A DNA stretch of 64,000 bases from assembly GCF_037392515.1 (NCBI RefSeq), contig NC_090285.1, positions 3,041,501-3,105,500 of the forward strand, in the 5' to 3' direction. Shown piece by piece: positions 29,001-36,557 of this stretch. The stretch is from Haliotis asinina. Taxonomy: Eukaryota; Mollusca; Gastropoda; Lepetellida; Haliotidae. The notes under the pieces were generated by a model. It saw nothing but the letters and a program-made list of their open reading frames with translations. It made no database searches and was not told where the DNA came from. The translations under genes and the position numbers were made by a program. Positions within the stretch are counted from its first letter, which is position 1, and each line of letters begins with the position of its first letter.

Positions 29001-32000
29001 CTATCCTGGGGCGTGCCCGTGTCCACACAGACTTTGACCCCCAGTGGAGGGAGGATTTCCTTCCCCTGAAGGTGAGCTTCCTTTAACTGTTCTAAACTAG
29101 CTGGACAGTTTCCATCAGTGTCTGTTTTTTAATCAAGCAGAAATATTTGAATATAGATTTTTTATTAGGATTGGAGCTTTTGGAGATCTGTAAATATGTG
29201 CTTTCTGTATATTCCAGAGAGGTGATGTGGTCAATATCATCAGTATGGGTCACTCTGGAATCTGGAGGGGCGTCCTTAATGGGAGAGTGGGTAACTTCAA
29301 GTTCGCCCATGTGGATGTGCTTGGAGATGATTGGCTGAAGACACAGCGCAAGGAGAAACAGTTACGGCGTCATAACTCCCGCAAGTCAAAGCCCAAGTCT
29401 GTGGAGGAACTTATGCAGAGAATTGGCCTGGAGGTTGGTGAATGTTACCAGTGTGATGTGCATACTGACCAGTGCTTTCCTCGTATCACTATGGCCACTG
29501 TTTTGATAGCCAGTATATGGATGTCAGCTACAACCATCATAGCCCTCAGTCTGAGTCCTGTTCTACAGACTGTAAACCTAGGTTGGATTCCTCAAACAGT
29601 TTTGGACCATGAACCAAAATTTTGACCTCCACTAGTGTGATGTTACTGGGTTGATATCAGATGGAGCATAAACCATTTTCTTTCTCGTGAACTCATACCA
29701 GGGCCCTGTTTCACAAAGCTCTCGTAAGCCTAAGACCTCGTAAGTTTTATCGTAGCCATTGTGCCTCCTATGTTGTAACACATGAGCTACGGATACTACG
29801 CGAAACGTTACGAGATCTTAGGCTTACGAGAGCTTTGTGAAACGGGGCCCAGGTCCATGCTTAATGCTATGTGCAGTATAGCTAGAACTTGGGTAGAGTG
29901 CTCTTATGGTTACATCTGTCACTTTTCAGCACCTTACCAGTCTTTTCATGCTGAATGGATTTGAGATGTTGGAGACTTTCTCAGAGCTGGATGAGGATGA
30001 CTTGAACACTCTCAACATCACTGATCCTGAGCAAAAGGCCAAGCTCCTGACAGCAGCTGAACTACTGAACGACTGTGATTGTAAGTTGAAGGTTGGAGAT
30101 TGTGGATTTCAGTCCATGAAGCACAGTGGTGTAGTGGTTAGCAAGCTGGCTTCTCACGCTATAGGTGTGAGTTTGAATCCTGGGCGAGACACCAAAAGTT
30201 TGTGACCTGAGTCTCCTCCTGTGTTGTGTCCCTGGGCAAGGCACTTCATCCACACTGCATGCAGTCCACCTGGCTGTTTAAAAGGGTACCTGAGAAAAGC
30301 AGATGTAAAGACTTATAAAGTCAAGAAAACCACTTAGTTGTGGCTTTGAAAGAACAATTCTGTAACAATATAACACCAGATAACAGCACTGTGTTCGTTT
30401 GTAAGCACATAAAATATCGTTATCATCACTGTAATATTTAATACATTGATCAGTCTGGAAGCCAGGTAACCATGCAAGGATCTATATGTATAGCTGTTGA
30501 TGCTTACTTCAGAATACACTGGTTCTGTCCCATGACCTGTTACCCCCATATACCATAGTCGTGCCCAGTCAGTGTCGATGTCTAAACTTGATTCTATTTG
30601 ATCCTTTCTACAGTGTTTTTCTGAAGCTTCTTGATACTTAATGATGAGCAGTTCTAAAGGCAGTCAGTCACTCTATATGTCATACATTCCTGTAAACAAA
30701 CAATCATTATGAACCACCACTGAAGATACCACTGTTTAATAAATCTACAATGTTATTACACACTATGTAATAACACAGTATGATGACAGACATGTGATAT
30801 AATGCATCACAGTTATGATGTCACAATGCCAATACCTCTGTCAGAATGGAATTTGACCTTGCTTGACACGCAGAAAGCTGAGAATCATCACACTTTTGGC
30901 AGTTTCTATCAATTTAAGTTAAAGAAAGAGTAATGAACCAGGCCCAAGTTAAAGAAAGAGTAATGAACCAGGCCCTTATTTTCAAAACCTTTGTAGCCCT
31001 AAGAATTATTTGGCTGTAGCCAATGTGCTGAGAATGGGCTTGTCAAGTTCGTACAGTTACATACTTTTCATGAATAGCTAGCCAGACTACTAGAACTCAT
31101 GAAAGATTTAGTAACAAACTTCCTTGATGCCACATCATGAACTCGTTTGATAAATACAGCATTACACAGATGGTCATTTAGTATACTCTGTGTATTGCGC
31201 CAAGCACAGTCTAGATGGAGAGCTGCAGTTGTGGTTTGATGAAAATATCAGTGCTTCTTGTATGGCTGTTCTTCCTAATACTTCAGTTCTTTCCTTGCAG
31301 CCCATGATGCCTCCGACGGCCACACTAGAAGTGACCGATCAGGATCAGGGACCAACTCCTCAGATACACCATCAAGTCTTTCCCCTGCCACTGTCACTGG
31401 AGCAGAACATGCACAGGCAAGGACAGGTAACTCCAGCAGGGACTCTGGATGTTATGCCAGTAATGAACAGTTAATGCTCAAGGATGCTCAAAAACCCCAC
31501 TCTAGTCAGCAGGCAAAGGTTGTCATGACAACATCATCTCAAGTGAAGCCAGCAAACACTGCGGCAGTTCGCTCAGATGCCGACTGTAGCGGTCACACAT
31601 GTGGTATGTGTGGTAAGCCCAGGGTTCAAGGTCAATCACCTCTGAGGGAGGATGAGGGAATGGAAACCGATCGAAGTGATAAGGAATACACAGAAGAGGA
31701 CAAGGAGGTGTTTGCTATTACCAATGGATATTTGCAACAAAGGACAGGTTCACCTCCTGATAAAAGTGGCAAGAATTCAAAGAAGATGAGTGGATACTGT
31801 AAACATTGTGTTCATAGTAAAATGCCAAGCAAACCAAAGATGTCACATTCTCCTTCAAGAGGAACCCCTAGTGCTAGCAATTCCTTGTCCTCTGACACAA
31901 GTACCAGCACGACCTTGACCTCAATCCACTCCCCTAGTAACCCCAACCTCCAGTGCTCAGTGTATGGCTCAAGTACACAAGCCAGGAGGAAAGTGAAACC

Positions 32001-33444
32001 AGTACCACCACCCCGAGCGCCTGGCACCGAGATAACATCAGTAACAACACCAGAATATGCTGCAAGGGACATGTATCCACAAGTCAAAAACCAACGCCCA
32101 AAGGACATCAATCCAGGAAATGTGTATGGTCGCCACCAGACGTCGGGGCCACAGCTGCAGATGCCTTTGTCCATGTACTACCCAGAAAGGATTGCCTCCC
32201 CTCATGGTAGTGTTGTATATGGCCAAGGCAGGCAGGTGGCACCTGAACCCATCTATGGTCAGGTGACCATCAAGAATGTCAGTCGGTCCCTCATCCCTCT
32301 GGTGTCTACAAAGCTGAGTGCTGAGAAGATCGATCTGAGTGAGGAGCCGTATTCATCTGAGGTAGGTGCATCTTCAAGTCACTCGAGCAGATGAATAATG
32401 TTTTGAACCATTGTTTTTAATTACTGTAGGATTGTTAAAACTGAACGTAGAAAAGTTTCCTGTTATATTGTTTACATGGACAGTCTTAATTTTAAGTTTT
32501 ACATCTGGTGTGATATGTTGTGAAATTGAAACTTTAGACTGCCCATGGTTAAACTTGAAATTTTCATAGAAATGAAATGTTGGATGAAAGAGAGTTGTAG
32601 TATTCACTTATTAAATTCATGAGGTATCTCGCTCAGTATTTTTGAAAATGTGTCATGTTAGATGTAGATATGAAGTAAGTTTGCCTGGCTACAGCTTGGC
32701 ATGTGTGGCATCCCACCCCTACTGATCCAGCGGTATGCGGAGGAGCTGAGGCAGGACATCAACAGTGTGTCCCTGGTGCTGGAGCAGGTGCGACTCTACC
32801 ATCTACAGAACCACCAGAGGAACTCTGTGAGTTATGATACAGTCACAATCCTTATTGGTTAACATATTGAAGCATCTGTTATATATTGCCCGGCTGGGGT
32901 ATATATTTATTGTTCTACCAGTCAAACAGTTTTGGCCTGTTGGTTAATGTCTAACTAGTTAGTTATAATATAGATAGATTGACAGTATGTTATCCATAAA
33001 AACATATCATGCATGTCGTGTTTGGCCAACATCTAAATGTTGTTCAAGAACTACTATCAATGGTATGAAATGCTGTCTGCTATATTTATTATCTTTTCTA
33101 ACTGCATGTGTCTTTCGCAGATTCCCAACAACAAGTTGGCTGACAGCTGCAGCAATGCAGTAGACCTGAAGATATCTTCCATCGAGGACTTCTTCATTTC
33201 CATTGGCCTGCCCATGTACATTGATCCACTGTATGAGAAAGGGTGTTGCACGATCCAGCTGCTGCTCAATCTATCAGAGGCTGATCTCAACAGGATAACC
33301 GGAGCTGATACCCGCCATCTCAAACGCATGCAGCATGCCATTGACTGGGTTCGACATAAATTACAGTCACCAGTGAAAAGCCCAAAATCTCCAACCAAAA
33401 GTCCAACTTCTGCGAAGCAAGGCTCTGTCAGAGACAGAGTTTAA
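2058..33444 (+). CDS. SASH1: SASH1-like SAM and SH3 domain scaffold protein (15 exons, 5' end missing)
   Basis: Gene-level entry; exons follow. SASH1/SLY-family proteins are cytoplasmic adaptors that link receptor signalling to the cytoskeleton and NF-kB; that role is family knowledge. The spliced reading frame in the window is 3,286 nt, about 1,094 residues, and every junction keeps phase. Order of parts: SLY-type segment with ITMSDEDRIALMVMVKEGKI, which mirrors human [20 protein letters not shown]; a disordered cysteine-containing segment; a divergent SH3 ([21 protein letters not shown]); SAM1; a linker with SRDSGCYASNEQL, matching PRDSGCYESSENL of human SASH1; the conserved block IDLSEEPYSSE plus LGMCGIPPLLIQRYAEEL; and SAM2. 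Human SASH1 is about 1,247 residues, so perhaps 100 to 150 N-terminal residues are outside the window. It could be orthologous to the ancestor of SASH1, SASH3 and SAMSN1, but the two SAM domains and the long linker favour SASH1. Confidence 0.93.
2386..2551 (+). mobile_element. tRNA-derived SINE
   Basis: The head carries a tRNA-like A box (GGTAGTCTAGTGGTAGTC) and B box (TGTTTGATTCCCC) at pol III spacing. The body contains a TCTGGAATGTGGCTAAAAGTG motif and the tail is a CACT-type repeat (TCACTCGCTCACTCACTG). The same tail motif occurs in the copy near 2932 and, reverse-complemented, in the larger SINE family of this window. No clear target duplication was found. Confidence 0.75.
2932..3073 (+). 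mobile_element. tRNA-derived SINE, same tail family
   Basis: The A box region reads GGTCTAGCCTAATGGTTAAA and the B box CTGGTTTGATTCTC. The body GGAATATTGCTAAAAGCGGC leads to a TTCACTCACTCATTC tail. It is closely related to the copy near 2386 and lies in the same intron and orientation. Confidence 0.75.
3560..3795 (+). repeat. 40-bp minisatellite, about 5.5 copies
   Basis: The unit contains CTTCATGCAGTCATTGACAT followed by TTCAGCTCTCTGTGTTCTTC. Units are almost identical, and the last ones carry an A for T change and a 4-base duplication (CAGTCAGTC). Short ORFs across it follow the repeat and show no coding sign. Confidence 0.9.
5385..5535 (+). repeat. 21-bp minisatellite, C-rich, about 6 copies
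   Basis: The unit contains CACATACCCACCCCATCCTCT. Because 21 is a multiple of three, three overlapping forward ORFs of 93 to 145 residues cross it. Their Pro/His/Ser-rich translations are a repeat artefact. Confidence 0.85.
7676..7789 (+). CDS. SASH1: SASH1-like exon: basic N-terminal segment
   Basis: The acceptor is GTACTTTCAG and the donor GTAAGA. It encodes 37 full codons plus split codons at both ends, including SSSLGKFLRNIGIRRSGR. This aligns in position and character with KYFWQNFRKNQKGIMRQ of human SASH1, just before the SLY motif, a basic segment in this family. Confidence 0.88.
8112..9131 (+). repeat. 51-bp minisatellite, 20 copies
   Basis: The unit contains GTCCAAAATAAGGCCATCTC then TGATCACACAGCAATACAGG and a TTTACCT link. 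Exactly 20 units of 51 bp are counted. With 51 = 3 x 17, two forward frames (366 and 376 codons) and one reverse frame (331 codons) stay open together. Variant positions (AAAATA or AAAAAA, CATTT or CAAAT, CAATA or CAGTA) recur in blocks of three units, a weak higher-order pattern. It is not treated as a gene: it lies in a SASH1-like intron and all its frames are open for the same trivial reason. Confidence 0.95.
10027..10145 (+). repeat. 13-bp minisatellite, about 9 copies
   Basis: The unit is GACTGGATGGTCC with C/T variants. The reverse translation cycles every 39 bp, giving a spurious 84-residue ORF. Confidence 0.85.
10644..10747 (+). CDS. SASH1: SASH1-like exon: SLY motif
   Basis: The acceptor is ATTCCAG and the donor GTGAGT. 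The exon encodes GDLLASDITMSDEDRIAL and onward to TALEV. It corresponds to human [17 protein letters not shown] and is the best-conserved N-terminal block of the family. The end was placed before GTGAGT rather than at the weaker GTGGTG three bases earlier, because the human alignment (ALARLKEYE) then keeps its length. Confidence 0.93.
11486..12175 (+). repeat. 37-bp minisatellite with higher-order copies
   Basis: The unit is GGGATGTTTAGTGTTGAYAC followed by TATGGACATAGTGTACT, about 18 copies with indels. A multi-unit block starting near 11603 recurs near 11832 with the same variants, which implies amplification of a 229-bp higher-order block. Confidence 0.9.
13828..14250 (+). CDS. Unidentified 140-residue ORF inside a SASH1-like intron
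   Basis: I do not recognise this protein. The frame is open for 140 codons from two adjacent ATGs, with a mixed, non-repetitive composition unlike the array ORFs. Readable segments are YPGGKPKLILVSDSCHFGKA, HLYDAVIHHYGRLGEA and ENKPWIVFVWSYE. No signal peptide or membrane segment is evident. The second segment and the C-terminal motif resemble two stretches of the broken block near 19.0 to 19.3 kb (LSELLEKCCGEYDRA and DDKPLFVFAGHYW), so both may be copies of one gene family. It could be a retrocopy, an intron-nested gene or a pseudogene. No promoter or poly(A) signal was identified. Confidence 0.3.
   Translation: MMVAYLQELESCREIFQCLSKMGFTQCCTVFLLYPGGKPKLILVSDSCHFGKAEEHLYDAVIHHYGRLGEACSHPSVQLCWCKSDLFPSFMDSIRIDGLSLGETYQITKEIGFVIKGYSVFEKENKPWIVFVWSYEKVND
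14570..14830 (+). repeat. 56-bp minisatellite, about 4.5 copies
   Basis: The unit contains CACCCTTCAGTGCAAACCTC, TATGTAGACACCACTCGGTG and CAGGGCTTTCTGTCTA. It passes into the related 27-bp array to its right, sharing the words CTACACCCTTCA and GCAAACCTCT, so one probably seeded the other. Confidence 0.85.
14930..15335 (+). repeat. 27-bp minisatellite, about 14 copies
   Basis: The unit is AACCTCTCTGCCTACACCCC plus TCATTGC, alternating with a GCAGGTCTCTGTGCC variant. Three forward frames are open across it (136 to 233 codons) because the unit is a multiple of three. Confidence 0.88.
17286..17339 (+). CDS. SASH1: SASH1-like exon (18 codons)
   Basis: The acceptor is TTGTTCAAG and the donor GTAGGT; the exon is in phase 0 at both ends. 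It reads VKRFEDDKRADEVKENRL and continues the SLY helix; human has LKEYEAQHRQ at the same place. Confidence 0.85.
18667..19310 (+). pseudogene. Broken protein-like block of unknown family
   Basis: I do not recognise it. Separate forward frames look protein-like: LLQAAYGDQVSLHAACCSC near 18.74 kb, NGGHLHVIHAPNQEGLVQKA near 18.9 kb, and NDFAGWSLSELLEKC through AWRLAYSLQGIPFSFIL near 19.05 to 19.25 kb. After a stop at 19246 the same frame reads DDKPLFVFAGHYWF. The frame changes at least once between the blocks, so it is not intact. Its last part resembles the ORF at 13828 in order and motif. Function unknown. Confidence 0.3.
19950..20655 (+). repeat. 46-bp minisatellite, about 15 copies
   Basis: The unit contains AAAGCATAGGATAATTCTTG and TATTGTGATTGAGCTAAGCC. 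Spacing between the first copies is 46 bp. Copies differ at several sites, so it is older than the 41-bp array at 28 kb. Confidence 0.9.
20761..20866. mobile_element. Small palindromic MITE-like element
   Basis: The left arm starts CATATACTGCTCAAAAGATG and the right arm, reverse-complemented, reads CATATACTACTCAAAAGAGG. The imperfect inverted arms of about 30 bp flank a centre of about 45 bp. The superfamily cannot be assigned from this length. Confidence 0.55.
21191..21287 (+). CDS. SASH1: SASH1-like exon: lysine-rich linker
   Basis: The acceptor is TCTCTTTCAG and the donor GTATGA. It encodes LDPSASRKGGKDKKKKAG and ends mid-codon. Human SASH1 has AALDPADWPDG at a similar place, so LDP is probably the conserved anchor. 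The run GKDKKKK could serve as a nuclear-import or lipid-binding patch; that is inference. Confidence 0.85.
21484..22073 (+). CDS. SASH1: SASH1-like exon: large disordered segment with cysteine cluster
   Basis: The 590-nt exon begins after AATTCCAG and ends at GTAAGG. It opens with DEAPKCHVCKHLMLNQDYEL, then PLPPPPTDGQPLYECCRHRR. The pattern C-x2-C, about 26 residues, CC-x-H could bind a metal; I do not recall an equivalent in vertebrate SASH1. The rest is rich in Ser, Thr and Pro (for example SMSSDNSPAQGRKKSENA), as expected for a regulated disordered linker. Confidence 0.88.
22074..25862 (+). other. Intron with the 54-bp array; no exon recognised
   Basis: A frame near 22440 to 22580 after CCCTCAG looks slightly protein-like but does not fit the exon phase (see rejected items). 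The 54-bp array lies at 24.35 to 24.84 kb, and a CACT-type low-complexity stretch near 25.0 kb resembles a decayed SINE tail. Confidence 0.6.
24350..24840 (+). repeat. 54-bp minisatellite, about 9 copies
   Basis: The unit contains TTGTAGTCAGATGTGACCTT, ACCCAGATGTAGAGTTTGGA and CCTCACACATGCCC. Several units are shortened by loss of the central part. A 97-codon reverse ORF with an 18-residue period follows the repeat. Confidence 0.88.
25863..25934 (+). CDS. SASH1: SASH1-like exon (24 codons)
   Basis: The acceptor is TGTTTCAG and the donor GTAAGT; phase 0 at both ends. It encodes WHRSASYSTGDDGISSENDD and ends HDDA. The R-S-A-S-Y stretch is a basophilic-kinase / 14-3-3-like motif (inference). 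Confidence 0.85.
25935..27697 (+). other. Intron with one acidic open frame of doubtful meaning
   Basis: An ORF near 26209 to 26433 contains GESVITEEDPLNDGDLLSRR. It could start in phase after ACAGAG but finds no donor that keeps phase with the next exon. At most it is an alternative terminal exon. Nothing else is supported in this 1.8-kb intron. Confidence 0.4.
27698..27811 (+). CDS. SASH1: SASH1-like exon (38 codons, basic)
   Basis: The acceptor is TTTGTTTCAG and the donor GTGAGA. It reads HLLGAVSRDVCRNGGKLSGR then LRDMKNKVLKGREGHAAE. It lines up with the basic human stretch GKKVKSVKETMRKRMSKKY ahead of the SH3 region. Confidence 0.85.
27812..28311 (+). other. Short intron with the 41-bp array
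   Basis: Apart from the tandem array at 28.04 to 28.23 kb nothing is seen. Confidence 0.7.
28036..28225 (+). repeat. 41-bp minisatellite, about 4.6 near-perfect copies
   Basis: The unit is GACATGCTACCTACGTATTG plus CAAGAGGAGCCTTTGCAGAGT. The full copies are identical by eye, which points to recent expansion or homogenisation, unlike the older arrays in neighbouring introns. Confidence 0.92.
28312..28390 (+). CDS. SASH1: SASH1-like exon (26 codons plus 1 nt)
   Basis: The acceptor is CTGTTTCAG and the donor GTAAGA. Read in phase it gives LDFRTAQIVHRPPLRRENSY then GGTKSP. Another frame is also open, but only this one agrees with both neighbours. Confidence 0.83.
28391..28922 (+). other. Intron without recognisable features
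   Basis: The 532-bp intron is flanked by GTAAGA and CACTTCCAG. I see no repeat or ORF of note. Confidence 0.6.
28923..29071 (+). CDS. SASH1: SASH1-like exon: start of SH3 domain
   Basis: It encodes IYNSHSPVVSQPQ, a Pro/Ser stretch, then [20 protein letters not shown] and FLPLK. Human SASH1 has [20 protein letters not shown] here, so the match is strong. GRARVHTDF takes the place of the usual SH3 ALYDY motif, a mark of this divergent SH3 subfamily. Confidence 0.96.
29218..29433 (+). CDS. SASH1: SASH1-like exon: SH3 core and start of SAM1
   Basis: The 72 codons read [40 protein letters not shown], then a basic run (KEKQLRRHNSRKSKPK) and SVEELMQRIGLE. The human counterpart is [20 protein letters not shown] and VGTFKFIYVDVL. 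The conserved SH3 Trp is present; the usual Pro/Tyr of the last strand is replaced as in human SASH1, suggesting weak or atypical PxxP binding. The donor GTTGGT is non-consensus, and an open frame runs on into the intron, so intron retention would add residues before a stop. Confidence 0.96.
29434..29929 (+). other. Intron with a palindromic MITE
   Basis: The 496-bp intron separates the two halves of SAM1 and contains the 150-bp element at 29701. Confidence 0.7.
29701..29850. mobile_element. 150-bp palindromic MITE
   Basis: The left end is GGGCCCTGTTTCACAAAGCT and continues CTCGTAAGCCTAAGACCTCG. The right end, reverse-complemented, reads GGGCCCCGTTTCACAAAGCT and CTCGTAAGCCTAAGATCTCG. The two arms of about 42 bp differ at few positions, so RNA from this intron could fold into a long hairpin. 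No clear target duplication; the superfamily is not assigned. Confidence 0.85.
29930..30080 (+). CDS. SASH1: SASH1-like exon: rest of SAM1
   Basis: It reads HLTSLFMLNGFEMLETFSEL, DEDDLNTLNITDPEQKAKLL and TAAELLNDCD. Human has [20 protein letters not shown] and DPEHRAVLLTAVELL. This is the five-helix SAM fold that mediates homotypic or heterotypic protein contacts. Confidence 0.96.
30081..31300 (+). other. Intron with a SINE and a short tandem duplication
   Basis: It holds the SINE at 30121. A 30-bp direct duplication (AAGTTAAAGAAAGAGTAATG plus AACCAGGCCC, twice) lies at about 30917 to 30976, followed by TTATTTTCAAAACCTTTGTA, which may be half of a MITE. Confidence 0.6.
30121..30305 (+). mobile_element. 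tRNA-derived SINE, second type
   Basis: The A box is GTGGTGTAGTGGTTAGCAAG and the B box GAGTTTGAATCCTGG. The body contains CCCTGGGCAAGGCACTTCAT and CAGTCCACCTGGCTG, a module I know from SINEs of many marine invertebrates. It lacks the GGAATATTGC tail of the other SINEs here, so it is a separate family. Confidence 0.75.
31301..32361 (+). CDS. SASH1: SASH1-like exon: long inter-SAM linker
   Basis: The 1,061-nt exon lies between TTCCTTGCAG and GTAGGT. It contains SRDSGCYASNEQL (human PRDSGCYESSENL), a cysteine cluster CSGHTCGMCGKP (C-x4-C-x2-C) and GYCKHCVHSK (C-x2-C), a Ser/Thr-rich part, a proline ligand motif VKPVPPPRAPG and tyrosine motifs such as EPIYGQV and SVVYGQG that could be kinase sites. 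It ends with AEKIDLSEEPYSSE, matching human GIDLTEEPYSD. It is mostly disordered and probably the main docking region (inference). Confidence 0.95.
32695..32826 (+). CDS. SASH1: SASH1-like exon: conserved block before SAM2
   Basis: The 44 codons start LGMCGIPPLLIQRYAEELRQ and end HLQNHQRNS. Human has GRCGIPEALVQRYAEDLDQ. The part SVSLVLEQVRLYHLQNHQRN is likely helical. The donor is GTGAGT. The short introns on both sides (333 and 294 bp) hold nothing of note. Confidence 0.96.
33121..33444 (+). CDS. SASH1: SASH1-like last coding exon: SAM2 and C-terminus
   Basis: The acceptor is TTTCGCAG and the stop TAA at 33442. SAM2 is visible from SSIEDFFISIGLPMYIDPLY to HLKRMQHAIDWV; human has SSVSDWLISIGLPMYAGTL. 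After SAM2 comes a basic, proline-directed tail, SPVKSPKSPTKSPTSAK, with repeated SPxK-type sites for CDK or MAPK kinases. That tail is longer than I recall in the human protein. Confidence 0.97.
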   Translation: MPNNKLADSCSNAVDLKISSIEDFFISIGLPMYIDPLYEKGCCTIQLLLNLSEADLNRITGADTRHLKRMQHAIDWVRHKLQSPVKSPKSPTKSPTSAKQGSVRDRV

Positions 33445-35935
33445 GGACATATTTTAGATGTTGTTGTGATGTTTTATACATTCTTCCTGCAGCCATCTGG
33501 AAAATACGGTCTGACAAGGTCTGACAACCTTTAGAGCTTTGAATGTAATCTAGTCACAAGCTGGGGACTTCCAGTCTTCAGGTACATGGAAACTGGTGGT
33601 CACATGTGAATAATTCTTGTACATTCAAAGTTGTATATGTGATGACATTGAGGTTGTTGGCATGCAGTCATTTATAAATTGTATTGTTTTTATCATCAAT
33701 CTGATATTTTAATGTACTGAAATCAGATGTCAGTATACACTGTATGCATAGATGGTTGTTCATGTGGTGGATATTGGGCAGGATAAAGCGCTCGTCATTT
33801 TTAACGTCACATTTTTTTAATAATGACCTTCCTGCTGAACATTTTGTGATTTATTTACTCATGCATACAAATGAGGTTTATTGTTTGAAGGCTGGGGAAA
33901 TTAGGAAGTCTCACAGTCTAATCTCTACACATTTTTCTCTATATTCTTGTACATGTATCTGTATGGTACAATTATATCGCCTCTGCCTGGTCAGTATATC
34001 CAGTACAGTGATAGTACAGTAAGTATGGCATGGTTTACAAACATAATCGACATTTTCTGTGAATAATGTATAATCAGTGGATCATTAATTGTGATTTGGA
34101 CATTTCTACATTGGTAGTGTGTACATTTATCATGACATTATATGATTGTGAATGGTGATTACTTCAAAACAGGTTCACACTGTTATAATGCAAGTTAGTG
34201 CCATCAATTGGGAATACTAGTTGATTATTGGTGAGGATGAACTGAGATATGGAATAACAGCTGTGTAATAACAGCTGATACTGCCCACTGGCATTGTTTG
34301 ACTTATTACACTGAGGAACAGTTGCTTTAAGTGTAAATAGCGAAGAAACTTTCTGTTTAATTGTAATATAGACACTTATTGAATTGTTACAGTCACATTA
34401 TTCTCATAATGAATTTCTAGTCGGAAAATGTTACTGCATTTATGCATGATCCTCATGTTCATGAATATTCATCATTTATCCTTGTAAATGGTAGTGCATC
34501 TCTGATGAAATAGTGCTTGTTGATTGAATGGCCTGATTGAGAGTTGAGTCCTGAGATGTTGTGATAGTACTGGGATCACTCTCAAGAGTAATCAGACCTC
34601 ATTATGCTGTTATACAGCAGGTATAATGACAAGTGCAACGTTTCACAACAAACTTCCACTAACTGTTTTGTAGGGCAAACTAAGTGTAAAAATATTTTTC
34701 TTGTGCATGTAGTGGAATTAGTACATTTATTTGTGGGAAAAGCAGGTTACAATAACCTTCATTTTAAAGGAAAATAGTAAAATTCTGATGTTTGAGGGCC
34801 AGAAATATAGTTGGGCATGCTAATCTAGCTATCTTGAATCTCCAAAGTGAAGCTGTACAACTAAGATCTTATTACCTTATTGTCAAGTTTTAATCAGATA
34901 TAGAGGCAAAAGAGATCTTAAGGCATTGTGAATGAATTTTGATGTATACCTTTCAGCCATATTGGTTGTTTTAAGGCATTTTAAGTTAAGTTCATGCCTA
35001 CTATTGTTTCTTATTTCTATCTCATGTTATATTAGAAGATAAGCATTTATATGTGAACTACACAGGTGTTGAGTACTTTTATATATACTTTCTTAAACAC
35101 ATTACACTGTGATCATCTTAGAATCAAGCATGACATTAGATCAACTGTTTGGGTTTTTTTTGTTTTCGTGCGCTCTTAACATTATTCCATTGAATTTCCA
35201 AATATATTCATCAGTCATCCAAGCAAAAGATACAGATTCTGCTAAACAGGTGTATAGTGTGTCAGGTCATTATCTTCTCTTCTGCCGAATCTCTCCTTGG
35301 TTAGGGACCAGTTATTATGAAGTGGAGAGGGAGTGTATGGTAAGAAGATGTTGCAGGCATACAGATGTGCTCAGATAAGAGATAAATCTAATGTGATGGT
35401 TAGGAAACATTGGCAAGCAGATATATGATGGTTTTGCATATGGTGGGTGATGTCTTGATCTTTGAATTGAAAGGACAAAACATCAAACACCCTTTCCCTT
35501 TCCATTAAATGAATGGCCCCCAATGTGAGATGAACCACAAGACTGTTAACAGATGTATACAAGATGTGATATTTGCTTGTATTCTGGTTGTTGCATAAAA
35601 TTATGAATTCTTCAATTTAGCCCTGTTGGTAAAGTAGTTGATAGATAGAGAGTAGTGTTTAGTGTAAATGTGAGGCTAATTTATAGACCAGTGGAACTGA
35701 ACTGTCAGTGCAATATTTAACTGTATTCACTTGCTCCACCTTCCAGTCATAATGGCCCTGCCTTTCTTTATACTGGGAGCTGGCTGTCATGATTGGTGCT
35801 GGATGTGGGATCAGTATTTTTATAATATTTTGGACATATTGCGATGGACAGGTGCTTGTCTGTCTCTCTCTCCTTGTTGTTCACTCGTTCCGAGAACAGT
35901 GTTGGAAATAAACCATTTGAACATACTCAAACTCG
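33445..35935 (+). other. SASH1: Probable 3' UTR of the SASH1-like gene
   Basis: AT-rich sequence without splice-like coding blocks follows the stop. The end is inferred from an AATAAA at 35907 followed by a GTGTCTT stretch. Earlier poly(A) sites may also be used. No repeat array interrupts this part, unlike the introns. Confidence 0.55.
35907..35912 (+). terminator. Candidate poly(A) signal AATAAA
   Basis: A canonical hexamer with a GT-rich element about 25 bp downstream (CTCGTGTCTTATATTG). It lies about 2.5 kb after the SASH1-like stop, and minisatellite DNA begins soon after. Confidence 0.45.
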
Positions 35936-36019
35936 TGTCTTATATTGACTACTCATGAGTGTCACAAACACATTATTCTATTTATCTTGACATCAAAAGT
36001 GACACTTTGATAATGATTT

Positions 36020-36557
36020 ATCTAGAAATACTAAGGTGATGACACAAGGGCCTGTGGTTGGGCTATAAAGGCCTAACAAAGAAGGAACTTGGGGCATAAT
36101 GACTGAATAACAACAGTTGTCAGTCATCTTCATTGTTATGTGGTGAAAATAATGCAGATGCGATGTAAATAATAACTCACTCATCAACAAAGGAATCGAG
36201 GGATATAAGACCATATTGCACCTCAAACACATATAAGAATCCAGGGATGTATGTCTGAATAACACCTCAACTTCCAACAGGCATCTAGAGATATTTTATG
36301 TAATAACAGTATCACACAGGAATAGATCTACCTGATAACATCACTGCTACCCAGTGATATAGTGATATCGGGGTATGTGACTAAATAACACTCATCCCAC
36401 AGTCTCATTTCTCTCTGCTTTTCAGTCATTTATCCCTAATTTCCTCTGTGTGCATAACAGTCATTTATCCCTAAATTCCTGTATGTGTATAACAGTCATT
36501 TATCCTATGATTCCTCTATGTGCATGACAGTCACTTATCCCTAGATTAATAAATGTG
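36020..36557 (+). repeat. Diverged tandem DNA related to the 45-bp array
   Basis: Near 36400 to 36545 a unit with CATAACAGTCATTTATCCCT recurs about four times. Earlier parts carry words such as GGAATCGAGGGATATAAGAC and CTGAATAACACCTCAA. These look like old forms of the 45-bp unit to the right, and similar words continue after the SINE at 36572. Confidence 0.6.
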
